DNA from: Rhizodiscina lignyota
Lineage: Eukaryota; Ascomycota; Dothideomycetes; Aulographales; Rhizodiscinaceae
DNA: 64,000 nucleotides
Direction of reading: 5' to 3'
Assembly: GCA_010015805.1 (NCBI GenBank)
Contig: ML978123.1
Span: 2,542,001 to 2,606,000 of the forward strand
Below the pieces are notes generated by a model, which was given only the letters and a program-made list of their open reading frames with translations, was not told where the DNA came from and searched no databases. The translations under genes and the position numbers were made by a program. Position 1 is the stretch's first letter. Each line of letters begins with the position of its first letter. Shown here piece by piece: positions 43,691 through 53,138 of this stretch.

Positions 43691-44935
43691 ATGTCAAACT
43701 CCTCGCAGCTCCTAGCGCTCGCCAGCGCCATCCAAACTCAAGTGACCGCAATACACGAGCATCTAGCCTCCTCTGGACAAGCCGGCCCGTCTTTCAACGG
43801 CCAGTCTCCAGAAACCAACTACGCTGGCATCGACGATATCAGAGCAGCAACCCTCGAGAGCCTCACCCGACTCCATGATCTCCTCTCCACACCCCGTGAG
43901 ATTCTCCAACATCGAAGTCCCACGGATTTCCTGAGCCGCCATGCCCTCGACCGCCTAGGAATCTATGACGTTATCCCCGTCAACGAAACTAGAACGTACG
44001 AGCAGCTCTCGGCCACAACAAAGCAGCCTGTTCGAACTTTGCGCAGGATCCTGCGCCATGCCATGACGCAGCATATCTTCTATGAGCCGCAATCCGGTGT
44101 CGTCGCTCACACGCAAGTCTCCCGCCTCTTGACAGAGAACAGCAAAATACGCGACTACTACGGCACCGTGTGCCAGGAGGTCTGGCCGGCTGCGACGCGC
44201 ACCGTCGATGCATTGGAGAAGTGGCCCGGCTCAACGCAGCGCGAAGAGTCGGGCTACGTCCTTGCCACTGGGAAGCCGCTGCAGCAGGTCCTAGACGAGA
44301 ATCCAGCGAAGCATAAGCGCTACGACAATGCGATGGGCTCGTTTGCTAACGATCGGACGTTCAGTTTCGAGCATGTGATTAAGGGGTTCGATTGGGCTTC
44401 GCTTGGGAGCGCGACGGTGGTAGATGTCGGCGGTGGTGTTGGGACGGTTAGCAAGGCGCTGGCCAAGGCATACCCGAAGCTTAACTTCATCGTTGAAGAT
44501 CAGCCGGACGTGGTTGCCAACGCGGCTGTTGAGGAAGAGGAGATAAAAGAGAGAATCAAGTTCATCGAGCACGACTTCTTCACCGAGCAACCGGTGGACA
44601 ACGCAGACGTATACTTCATCCGCAGGGTTTTCATGGAGTGGCCAGACGACAAAGCCGTTCTCATCCTGAGAGCTTTACTTCCTGCCATGAAGAAAGGAGC
44701 TCGAGTGCTGATACAAGACTTCTACGTCCCCGAGCCCGGAGCTTGTCCGCTCTGGCAGGAACGCAGATTCAGAGCCTCGGATCTGCTCGCATTGGCCCTT
44801 GAGAATGCCGGACAGCGCGAGTTTGAAGACTGGAGGGCGTTATTCGAGACAGCTGGACCAGACTTCCAATTCAAAGGGGTCACGCCGGTACCAAACTCTG
44901 ATGTCGTCTTCATAGAAGCTGTCGCACGGGGTTAG
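43691..44935 (+). CDS. Class-I SAM O-methyltransferase (COMT type), catalytic His absent (414 aa)
   Basis: Intronless, ATG at 43691. An N-terminal winged-helix dimerisation domain (about 60-160; L-G-I-Y-D-V-I-P) is followed by the methyltransferase fold with motif I V-V-D-V-G-G-G-V-G-T-V (about 242), V-E-D-Q-P-D-V-V binding SAM, D-V-Y-F-I-R-R-V-F-M-E-W-P-D-D and A-R-V-L-I-Q-D-F. In this family the 'H-D-W' in the segment before W-x-D supplies the catalytic base; here it is M315-E316-W317. The enzyme may use another base, act on an acidic substrate hydroxyl, or be catalytically weak. Such enzymes methylate phenolic hydroxyls of secondary metabolites. No polyketide or peptide synthase is adjacent. 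Confidence 0.88.
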   Translation: MSNSSQLLALASAIQTQVTAIHEHLASSGQAGPSFNGQSPETNYAGIDDIRAATLESLTRLHDLLSTPREILQHRSPTDFLSRHALDRLGIYDVIPVNETRTYEQLSATTKQPVRTLRRILRHAMTQHIFYEPQSGVVAHTQVSRLLTENSKIRDYYGTVCQEVWPAATRTVDALEKWPGSTQREESGYVLATGKPLQQVLDENPAKHKRYDNAMGSFANDRTFSFEHVIKGFDWASLGSATVVDVGGGVGTVSKALAKAYPKLNFIVEDQPDVVANAAVEEEEIKERIKFIEHDFFTEQPVDNADVYFIRRVFMEWPDDKAVLILRALLPAMKKGARVLIQDFYVPEPGACPLWQERRFRASDLLALALENAGQREFEDWRALFETAGPDFQFKGVTPVPNSDVVFIEAVARG

Positions 44936-45407
44936 GAGAGGTGATAAGCAGAACTTGCAGAAGTAATTGCTGCGAGTCATCGTCCTAGGTGTTTGTTGGG
45001 ATATCATTGCAATATGTTCGGTATATGGAAGAGGTGTGTTGCTTCAGAATTTCAGCTACACGTGGCCATTCTTTCAGAACGGCAATGAGCGAATGAAGGC
45101 TCTTGGTTACTTTTCTATCCTTTTCCCATACATCGGGACGAATCAGCGCACATCACAGACCGAGAAGTCATTTTGCCTTCGTTTTACGAAAGCCATATCC
45201 ATTGGGGAGAAAGCAGCCCCTTGCTCAGTATCCTCACGCTTGTGTCCATTGAAACCAGAAAGATCGGTGACGCCGCCCAATGCTACCCAAACCCCGCGCT
45301 TCAGAGACGAATGCCGCTAAAGCTCCTGGTCAGATTCGAGAAATCCGAGTGTCCCAATGGGACGCCCTATCGCCATGCAGTAAGAGATGCCAAAATACCC
45401 GCGATGC
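44936..45407. other. Tail-to-tail spacer (O-methyltransferase / cullin)
   Basis: 470 bp, no recognised gene. Short plus-strand frames run into the antisense of the cullin 3' end. Confidence 0.5.
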
Positions 45408-48144
45408 TCACGCTAAATATTTGTATGCTGGAGGATTTGATTCTTCGAGGCGTTCGAGATACTCACGGTCGATGAGCGATTCAATTCGCTTCTTGATCAT
45501 GTTGACGTCGGGCTTGAACTGCGCTTTCACTTGATCGAGAGTGTCGAGGATGAGCTGCTGGTGAGAGAGTTGTTTGCGGCTCCTGTTAAGAAATTTGTCA
45601 GATGACGGATGATTTTGAAAAGACATTGAATGAGGACAACATACTTCATAATGCGCACGATGGCAGCCTCCACCGTGATGCCCCTGTGCTGCTCCATTTT
45701 GTCCTCGGTTTCCCGCTTCTCCTGATCGGTCTCGACGCGGTTGTTGTTGGTGATAATGCCGACTTTGAGCTTGAGGAACTTGGACTGGAACTTCTCGTTG
45801 ACGCAGAACTTGTCGGAAGGATTAACCTCGCGGCCCATAGGTTCCTTCTTCAAGAACTGTGTCTTCTTAGAGACGGCGATTTGCTGGAGATTGCGGATGA
45901 GATCTGCATCGGGCATGTTCGTCTTCGCTTGGATTTCCTCGTAGCTGAGGTATTCGCCAGACGGCACGTCGTTGAACAACAACAAGATGACCATTCCGTA
46001 CGTCGGGATGTTGACCTCATGCATCTTGCCAAAGCGTACACGCATATCCGCTGTACCCAGATGCGGCAGCCATGTCAATTTCCTGCCGGAATGCTTCTCA
46101 CCATAGAATTTCTCGAAGCTCTTTCGTAGACGGTCGATTTCTGACGGGAAGATGAACTTCTTCTCATTATCTTCTCCAAGCGGTGGCCAAGTCATGCTGG
46201 TTAACACCATCATGTCCAGCCCCACACGCTTCGGGTCTTCCGAGCCAGTCGATTGAAGGTAATCTTGGTAGTTCCTCGTGAGATCGTCGCTAGTGTTCAT
46301 ATCCTTGAACATGCCCTCCATTTTCTGAGTGAACTGGTGACCAAGCTCGATCTTCATGCGGGAGACCATGTCCTTCTCGACATCCATGCTCAACGACTTC
46401 TTCTGGAGAAGGCGTTTGGTCAGATGCTTCTTGTAGTAGCCTTCGAACATGTCCTTGTTCTGGACATATCGGACAAGCGTGATCGCCTTCAGGAGAACCT
46501 GATCGATTTCAGTCTCAGTCTTGTCCCTGATGCCTTTCTTCATATTGTCGTCAATGAAAAGCGAGATGAACTCCGATGCACGGGTGAATGCTGCTGAGTT
46601 GATGAATTCGGAGAACGAGCGAGTCAGCGCGGCCGCTACGCCGGTATCCTTCTGGAAGGAGTGGTTGAGAATCGCGTCGAACTTGTCTTTCAACTCGAGC
46701 ACGTCTGCAACCCATTTGATCGCTGCTGCGGTCTGCGGATTTCCAGGCTTGTTCGCAGGTGCCTCGGCGTCCTTTGGCGCTTGCTCAGGCGGAAGCTGAC
46801 CTGGTACTGCTGTGGTCGTTGCTGCTTCGTTTACAGCAGTTCCCATTTCCACAACGCGCAGCTGAATCGCCTTCGTCAACTCAGATTTCTTCTCGTCGAC
46901 CCTTGCTTCCAATTGGTAGACCAGGCCCAACTCTTCTAGTCTCTCATTATCAATCATGAACCGAACGCCACTCTCCATCTCGATGACCTCCTGAATCTTG
47001 TTCTTTATCAACTCTTCCTCAACGACCTTCTCGATTTTCGGAGTTGTGGTGTCTGAAAGCATCGTCCGGCACCTATACTGCTCTTCCTTTAACCGCGCCA
47101 TTGTCCGCTCACAGTATCCACCAGCATCCGACTCCCGCAACAGTTTCTCGCCCTCATCACGATAAAACTCTCTGCTGACGTTCAGGAAGTCTTGCTCGAA
47201 TGAGGTGCTATACAGCTTCTGCTCCGACGATTCCGAGTTTGACTCGTACAGACCATCTAGCATGTATATGCAGCTCTTGATTATGCTCTTGTCGATGACG
47301 TCGCCCGCCCGCTCCATCTGTATCTGATCGAGAATGACGCCATTGAGGACTCCAAGAACCGAAGGACTCCTGGGGTCCGAGCCCGTAGGGGAGAATAGAT
47401 TGCAGTCCCGGAAGAGGTTCATGGCTGTGGCATAGATGTTGGGTTTGCGATTGTCAGTGCAGTACACGCGATCCTGTTGCGTCTACGTCAGTTAAAGTCT
47501 GTGGGTATGTGGAGATGGCCCCATCTTGGAAATCGCACCATGTACATCAAGACATCCGCTAGCATGTTCATGCACACCACATGATTTTGCCAGGAGTCCT
47601 TCACTTCCCTGAGGAACTTCTCGCCAGCTTCGCGGCGCTCATTCGTTGTCGCAGCAGCTCCAGCACCGACACCATCTTGTGGGGCGGATTGTAGGGAGGG
47701 GGAGAGTTTGCCCAAGATTTGGGGCCGAATTTTCTCGCGTAGCCAAGTTGATTCGAAGGCCTTAACTTTGTCGTACAGCTTCTCGCCTTGTTTCTTCAAC
47801 ACCAAGCGGTATGCGAAGCGATAAAGCTCCTCGTACGACAGTGACGATGCGTTGTGATCGTGAATCTGGGTAAAGGCGGTGTCTAGGGTCTTCCATACGC
47901 TCTCAAAGTCGACATCATCACCGTTGATACCCTGGCCGTATCGCATATTGTCAGCAGCAGTTCTATATAGAACAGTCGTTGGAAGAAGTCGGAGGATGCG
48001 AAATGATAGCCAAAATGGTTGGAGAAGCACAAGAGGTTAGGAGTGAATTGGGGTTTGGTAGCTTTAACACGGAGGTGTTTGAATGAATGTGTTACTCACT
48101 CTTCTGGGCGGCCGGATTTTTGTTTTGTTCCGACCTGATAACAT
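45408..48144 (-). CDS. CUL3: Cullin-3 ubiquitin ligase scaffold (813 aa)
   Basis: Exons 48144-48100, 47931-47539, 47473-45645 and 45582-45408 join in frame to 813 residues. The first exon is MLSGRNKTKIRPPRR, the fungal Cul3 N-terminus. Next come F-E-S-V-W-K-T-L and N-A-S-S-L-S-Y-E-E-L-Y-R-F-A-Y (BTB-adaptor binding repeat 1), MYM|DRVYCTDNRKPNIYATAM across an intron, the cullin homology domain, and the C-terminal neddylation segment M-I-K-K-R-I-E-S-L-I-D-R-E-Y-L with acceptor Lys, ending Y-K-Y-L-A. Cul3 assembles BTB-protein E3 ligases with an Rbx1 RING in cytosol and nucleus. The last exon restores the real C-terminus. The 5' leader is C-rich on this strand (48192-48210). Confidence 0.92.
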
Positions 48145-48540
48145 CGTGTGAAAGAGTCGTCGAGCTTTCACTAGAAATCTCTATGCGCCCTGGTGGGGGG
48201 TGGGGGAGGGTTCCGTGGCGCTTCGGACGCAGTGAAGGCGGGATAATGAAGCCTATAGGAAGACTGTGGGCATTATTCGACAAGGAGAGGAAGGTACAAG
48301 CTTCAAATACAGATGATCCAGCTGTAACAAGGTGGTTCGGAGAATAAGCTCGGTGGTCGTGGTGGTGAGCCTTGCGGACTTCAGCAGCAACTGCGGGTGT
48401 CCGAGCGAGCTCATTGCCAAGCAATCCAGGCACGCGGTCCCTTAGTCCCTGCGCGTGAGTAGTACCGAACGCGGCGATCGCATCTTTCAACTTCTTTACT
48501 CTTCACTCGCAAACAGCAAAAATCACCAGCGTCCTCCAGA
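48145..48540. other. Divergent promoter (CUL3 / ZIM17)
   Basis: 396 bp shared by two divergent genes. It holds a G-rich tract at 48192-48210 (runs of 6, 5 and 3 G on the plus strand). Confidence 0.5.
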
Positions 48541-49092
48541 ATGCAGTCATCGCGGACCTTTTCCAGATTATTCAGTCACCCGCCGGCTACTTCAAAACAA
48601 CTCCTTGCGCCTAATCGACCGTTTTTATCTTCATCGCGGGCTTTCCATTATGTCTCTCGCTCAAGCTCTTCGCTACGGCGTCCAGCTATACTGTCATGTC
48701 AAAAATTAAAGTCACCACAGATAAGACGACAACTTCGACATGAATCGACAGCAACTTCCTCGCAGCAAAGTGCCTCCTCATCTATCCCAAACTCAGAGCA
48801 GCCTCCGCAAGAACCTCGACCGGAGTACCAACTCACCTTTACATGCAAGAAATGCTCGACGCGCTCAACCCATAAGATATCGAAGCAAGGGTATCATCAC
48901 GGCACCGTGCTAGTACAGTGTCCAGGCTGCAAGAACAGACATTTGATCGCCGATCATCTGCAAGTATTTTCGGATAAGAGGATAACAATAGAGGACATAT
49001 TATCGAAGAAAGGAGAGACCATAAAGAAAGCTCATCTGGAAGTTAAGATTGCAGATGATGGTACAGTGGAGGTAGAGAAGGAAGGAACCTGA
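48541..49092 (+). CDS. ZIM17: Mitochondrial zinc-finger chaperone escort ZIM17 / Hep1 (183 aa)
   Basis: Intronless, ATG at 48541. The first 75 residues are Arg/Ser-rich without acidic residues (MQSSRTFSRLFSHPPATSK), a mitochondrial presequence. The zf-DNL domain (about 100-165) carries F-T-C-K-K-C and V-Q-C-P-G-C with N-R-H-L-I-A-D-H-L between and after, the metal-binding and conserved Asp-His-Leu of the family. Zim17/Hep1 keeps mitochondrial Hsp70 (Ssc1) soluble and supports protein import and Fe-S biogenesis in the matrix. It lies head-to-head with CUL3. Confidence 0.9.
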   Translation: MQSSRTFSRLFSHPPATSKQLLAPNRPFLSSSRAFHYVSRSSSSLRRPAILSCQKLKSPQIRRQLRHESTATSSQQSASSSIPNSEQPPQEPRPEYQLTFTCKKCSTRSTHKISKQGYHHGTVLVQCPGCKNRHLIADHLQVFSDKRITIEDILSKKGETIKKAHLEVKIADDGTVEVEKEGT

Positions 49093-49418
49093 CGAGTTAT
49101 GACGTGTAAATTGCATAGCATTGGTTGGATAGGATCATGTCGACCGCGGAGGATGCACATGAAAGGTTGCATGGACTGGACAGCATATAATAGAAGAAAG
49201 GGAGGATTGTTCTCTATTGCATAGACGGCGCTTTCGGTTGATACCCATACTCATGCTTCAACATCCAACAAAAATCTACAGATGAACACTCAATATTCAC
49301 AGAAGACCGAATGTATTATTCTCCAACAATGTGCATACAAAATGGGGAGTACCTGGGTCTGAATGTCACACTCCAAAAACGCCACGCTATGCAGATATGC
49401 TTGAAATCTTCAGTCGCC
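49093..49418. other. Tail-to-tail spacer (ZIM17 / mS18)
   Basis: 326 bp with both 3' ends. Nothing recognised. Confidence 0.5.
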
Positions 49419-50180
49419 TCATCTTGAAAACTGGTTCTTCGTCGCAAAGGCCCTGTCATCTTGATATCTCAGCTCTTTCTCCAGCAACTCTGGATGCCTG
49501 TGCACACTGGGCATCAGGCCAAGACCAATGGCTCTCCTTATTGCCTTTGCGATTCGTCGCTGGTTCTTCGCTCGGAGGCCCGTGACACTTGAGTGTTTGA
49601 TTCGTCCCATGTCTGTCATGAATTCGGACATCAACGCGAAGTTCTGCAATAGCATAGTTAGCTTTGCCTATCTCTATACACAAAGCGCACATGATCTTGG
49701 ATGGATGGCAGAACAAGTAGTACTGACCTTATATTCCTTCCTCGGATCAATTCCCAGCATATCAAAGACATCGTACTGCGGTCTCTTCCTAGGATCCATT
49801 CTCCATTTCAACGTCTCCTGAAAGCTCAAATCGTGCGGCGAGACGATATCTCCGTCCCGGTATCGCCTTGTCGTCAATAATTTCTCCATATCCCCCCTCC
49901 TCTGCTGCTCAACAATCGATTTGCCGGTAAGCGGTTCATTCGTTTGGCGAGTAGCGGGTACAAGTTGTCGTGCGAGCGCAATGCGTGCTTGAGCAGCTTC
50001 TTTTAAAATACTAGACTGGGTGGAAACTTGTTGTGGGCGAGAAGTAGTGTCGTCTTGAAGGGCCCAGAGCGCTGCTGTAGCACTCTTTGACTGCGCGTTA
50101 AGGAGAGAGGATGAGGAAAAGGCACGGCAGCATTGCTGTCTCCTGGCGAGAAGCTTTAGTACAAGCTTAGAGGAGTTCAT
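49419..50180 (-). CDS. RSM18: Mitochondrial ribosomal protein bS18m (RSM18, 225 aa)
   Basis: Exons 50180-49728 and 49643-49419 (84-bp intron) give 225 residues. The N-terminus MNSSKLVLKLLARRQQCCRA is a presequence. The S18 core reads D-P-R-K-E-Y-K | N-F-A-L-M-S-E-F-M-T-D-M-G-R-I with the splice between K and N, then R-T/S-type S-S-V-T-G-L-R-A-K-N-Q-R-R-I-A-K-A-I-R-R-A-I-G-L-G-L-M-P-S, the family signature. It is a component of the small mitoribosomal subunit near the platform. Confidence 0.92.
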
Positions 50181-51295
50181 GGCCGCACGATTGTCTGCAT
50201 AACGATGCGATTGAGATAGGTTCTGGGGGAGCTAAAAAGTTCGACGCGCGCTTTTTGGAGCTCCGAGAAGGGGCTTGGCACCGAGCTTCATCCGCACAAC
50301 TGGAGGCGCACTTCATCGACGACGGTTGTTTCCGTTTAGCTGCATTCTGCTCGAACGTGCTGTGATATAATGATGAAAGATCTTATATCCTACTTCATAC
50401 TAAGCTTTGGACGGTAAATTGACTACTGGTTTTCTCAATTATCCTCAGCCTCGTTCCCCAATATGAAGCCTGTTTCGTTGAATCGTGTCTCCCTTTGTCA
50501 GGCTGAACCATCTCAGATTTCTGTCTACAACTATCCAACTTTATCAGCTGAATATCATGATTTGGGTTCTGCTCTTATATTTGCTACTTTAAACTGGAAA
50601 ATTAATATTGTATCTGATTCTTTTCTCTCTATACCTGTTTGTTCCTCTATATCTTTCTGGCTGAGCTACCAGAACTGGGTGGAGATATCGATTGATTCCT
50701 CTCTCATTGCCGCTTATTTTGTGGTCTTTTTGGGATCCGATCTTCTCTCTTTTCTGAGGCGTGAAACGGAGTCACTGGCCCAACACTCGATGGGACAGGG
50801 CTCTACACCCCTAGCGATACTACAGCTATGGTTATTATTTGCGCTCTTCTATATGCAATCATGTTACTCGTTACTCGTTTCACAATTACCAAACCAATAG
50901 TGGAGGTTGTTGGCATTCATGCCAATGGGAAAGCCTTCCTGGAGTTCTATGTATTCTCGTTCCTCGTTCTGAATTTGTTGTGATATTGACGTATTATGCC
51001 GCGGTGCATGACTCGAAAGGGAATGGAAACCCGCTTGGGCCGAGAGGCTGGGATAGTATTAGCAATGGAGTCGAAAATGTTCCTACGCCGGGCCCACGTC
51101 AGGCACGAGTAATGAAGGCTCAAGGGGTACTTTGGTTGAGTTGATTGAAAGAGAACAATCTATGAAAGGATAAGAAGAAGATGTATGATCTGGAGTTATG
51201 ACGCTAGTTGCGTACCGGAAGGTGTATAGAAACGGTGCAACACCCATTGACACAATCTACGTCACCGTCGACATAATGCACTGTATTTATGTGAC
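50181..51295. other. 1.1 kb region with a possible small membrane-protein exon
   Basis: T-rich in the middle. A plus-strand frame from 50765 to 50983 (in-frame ATG at 50828) encodes a hydrophobic helix, MVIICALLYAIMLLVTRF, and more. An overlapping 145-codon frame begins at 50463. Neither matches a known family. Confidence 0.3.
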
Positions 51296-52356
51296 ATGCG
51301 AAGCATATGGAGATATCACAGCGCGCTTGGCACCAAACACCACTTAGGGAAACAGCATAAGGACCTCTCGGACTTTCCAATCCTTCAAACTTCTGTAATT
51401 CTTCTACGTCAGACGTTTCTCTTAAACACGTTGCGGAATTTCTTCAGGATGGCGGGGAAGGCATCAGGAGATGCAGTCTCCTCAGAAAGGCGTAAAAGAT
51501 TTCTCGATCCGTTCCACACGTTGCGGAACTTCTTCAGGTTGAAGGCGAAGGCATCAGGAGATGTAGTCTTTTCGGATGAAGGTATGTCTCCTTGATAAAT
51601 AGATGGACTGTCACATCACTGACAACGAAACACTCAGCAGCACAAGCCCGGGCGCCCCTTCGACAGGGGGAAGGATTTCTCGATCTTCCTGCGGAGATCC
51701 GTAACCAAATTTACGAGTATGCTGTGCCAAAATCAATCGACTGGAAGCGTAAGGAGAAACTCGAATACAAGTGTGGTCTCTGGATAGCGAACAAGCAGAC
51801 ACACCAAGAAATCCGCGGCCTTATTCTAGAGAACACCACCTTCGTTATGCACTCTCCAACGATTTCCTTTCTCAACGCCGAGTTCAATGAGTCAGGCGCT
51901 GAGCGTCTTCGAAAGCTACACATCACGATCCACATCGACGCAAAGATGTACCAACCGTGGTCATCAGGAGACTGGAGAATGGCCGAAGATACGCTGAAAA
52001 AACTCATACGTTTCAGAGGCCTCCGAACGCTGACTGTGGAGCTGCACCACTGGAAATACAAGGTTGTGCGCTCCATTAAGGGATTCGGCTCCCCGCTGCC
52101 TGATAAAAAGTCTATGTCTCCTCTTCACGAGTACCAGTTTATCGACCCTGATGAAGCATCTCAGTACCATGAGACACTCTTGGAATCAACAGGCCTGGAC
52201 AGCGTCGTCATCAAGTGGACTGACCACTGTGGGCACGAGCATGATTGGCCACCCTATACACACCGATCACGCTCTAGAACTGAGGGGATAATCGCCGTGG
52301 CCAAGCATAAAGAGATAAAAATCTTGGAGTTTCTGGTGGGAGCCTGGGGACCTTAA
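51296..52356 (+). CDS. 2EXR/F-box-like hypothetical protein with duplicated N-terminal repeat (334 aa)
   Basis: Exons 51296-51581 and 51638-52356 (56-bp intron, G|GTATGT...CAG) give 334 residues; a later in-frame ATG at 51449 would give 283. The first exon carries a 30-residue tandem duplication (T-L-R-N-F-F-R-x3-K-A-S-G-D at about 45 and 75). The second exon starts with F-L-D-L-P-A-E-I-R-N-Q-I-Y-E-Y-A, the hallmark of the fungal 2EXR/F-box-like family, followed by I-A-N-K-Q-T-H-Q-E-I-R and a beta-rich region. Family function is unknown; ubiquitin-ligase adaptor roles are only suggested. The duplication reaching upstream of 51449 favours the longer start. Confidence 0.7.
51426..51581 (+). repeat. 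In-frame tandem duplication, 90-bp period
   Basis: Two copies of about 60 bp begin at 51426 and 51516, exactly 90 bp (30 codons) apart, inside the first exon of the 2EXR-like gene. They share ACGTTGCGGAA, TTCTTCAGG and AAGGCATCAGGAGATG and differ at about ten positions, mostly non-synonymous. Confidence 0.85.
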
Positions 52357-53138
52357 GTTGTCGACGACGCAGAGTTCAGTGGAGCAGGCCGGCGCTCTTC
52401 CGGAGGAATGGATGTGATGTCGAAGGCTTTTGAACATCCTGTCAATGCGGGCTTTGTTGCCAGGTAGATGTGTCGTTGTGGATGGAAGATATTGGACGCA
52501 GCAAGGTGAAACCGAAAGCAACAGTTATCCACAGAATATGGATAGCTTAGTCATCACCGTGATCAGTGATGAGTTCGAAAGAGCTAGTTTCTCGTGAGCG
52601 TATGAGACCTGCAACCAACCAGCGTCTCTTTTCCGAGACAACGAGAAGTAGAGTAGAATCACGGGTAGTAACAACCTTAGATGTGAACCTACTAATATAT
52701 AGAAGCTTTTTAGAATCCTAAAGGTGAATTCACAGGGCGGGTTATGTAATAGACTATTCGCTCGCGGGAAAACAGCTCCTTCAAGACAATATTCACATCC
52801 GAGCGGCACCCGGAAGTAACTCAATTTCTAAGAGGCCCGTACCGAAACGTGGATGGTTGTGCCCCGGAACGGCTCCCTCTCCGGGTGCCTCTCTGCGTGG
52901 CTGGAGCTTAGCTCCGTTATGGCTTGGCGTCGAAGTGCTTCATTGTAGGTACTCTTGCAGAATATTTCCTGCAAAAGTTTGCCGCAAACCCACCACATTT
53001 TCTTGTACAATTCTTCTTCTAGATCAGAGCGTATTCTTTGAGCAATGTCACTGCAAAATTCTTGAATCTCTGTTCTCTTTCGAACGCCCACCTGGCGCGT
53101 CATCCAGTCCTTCCGTCAACGCGCCCTGAGCTATCAGA
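52357..53138. other. Intergenic region (2EXR-like / CIA84)
   Basis: 780 bp with short minus-strand frames only (52525-52824, 52828-53103). Nothing recognised. Confidence 0.5.
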
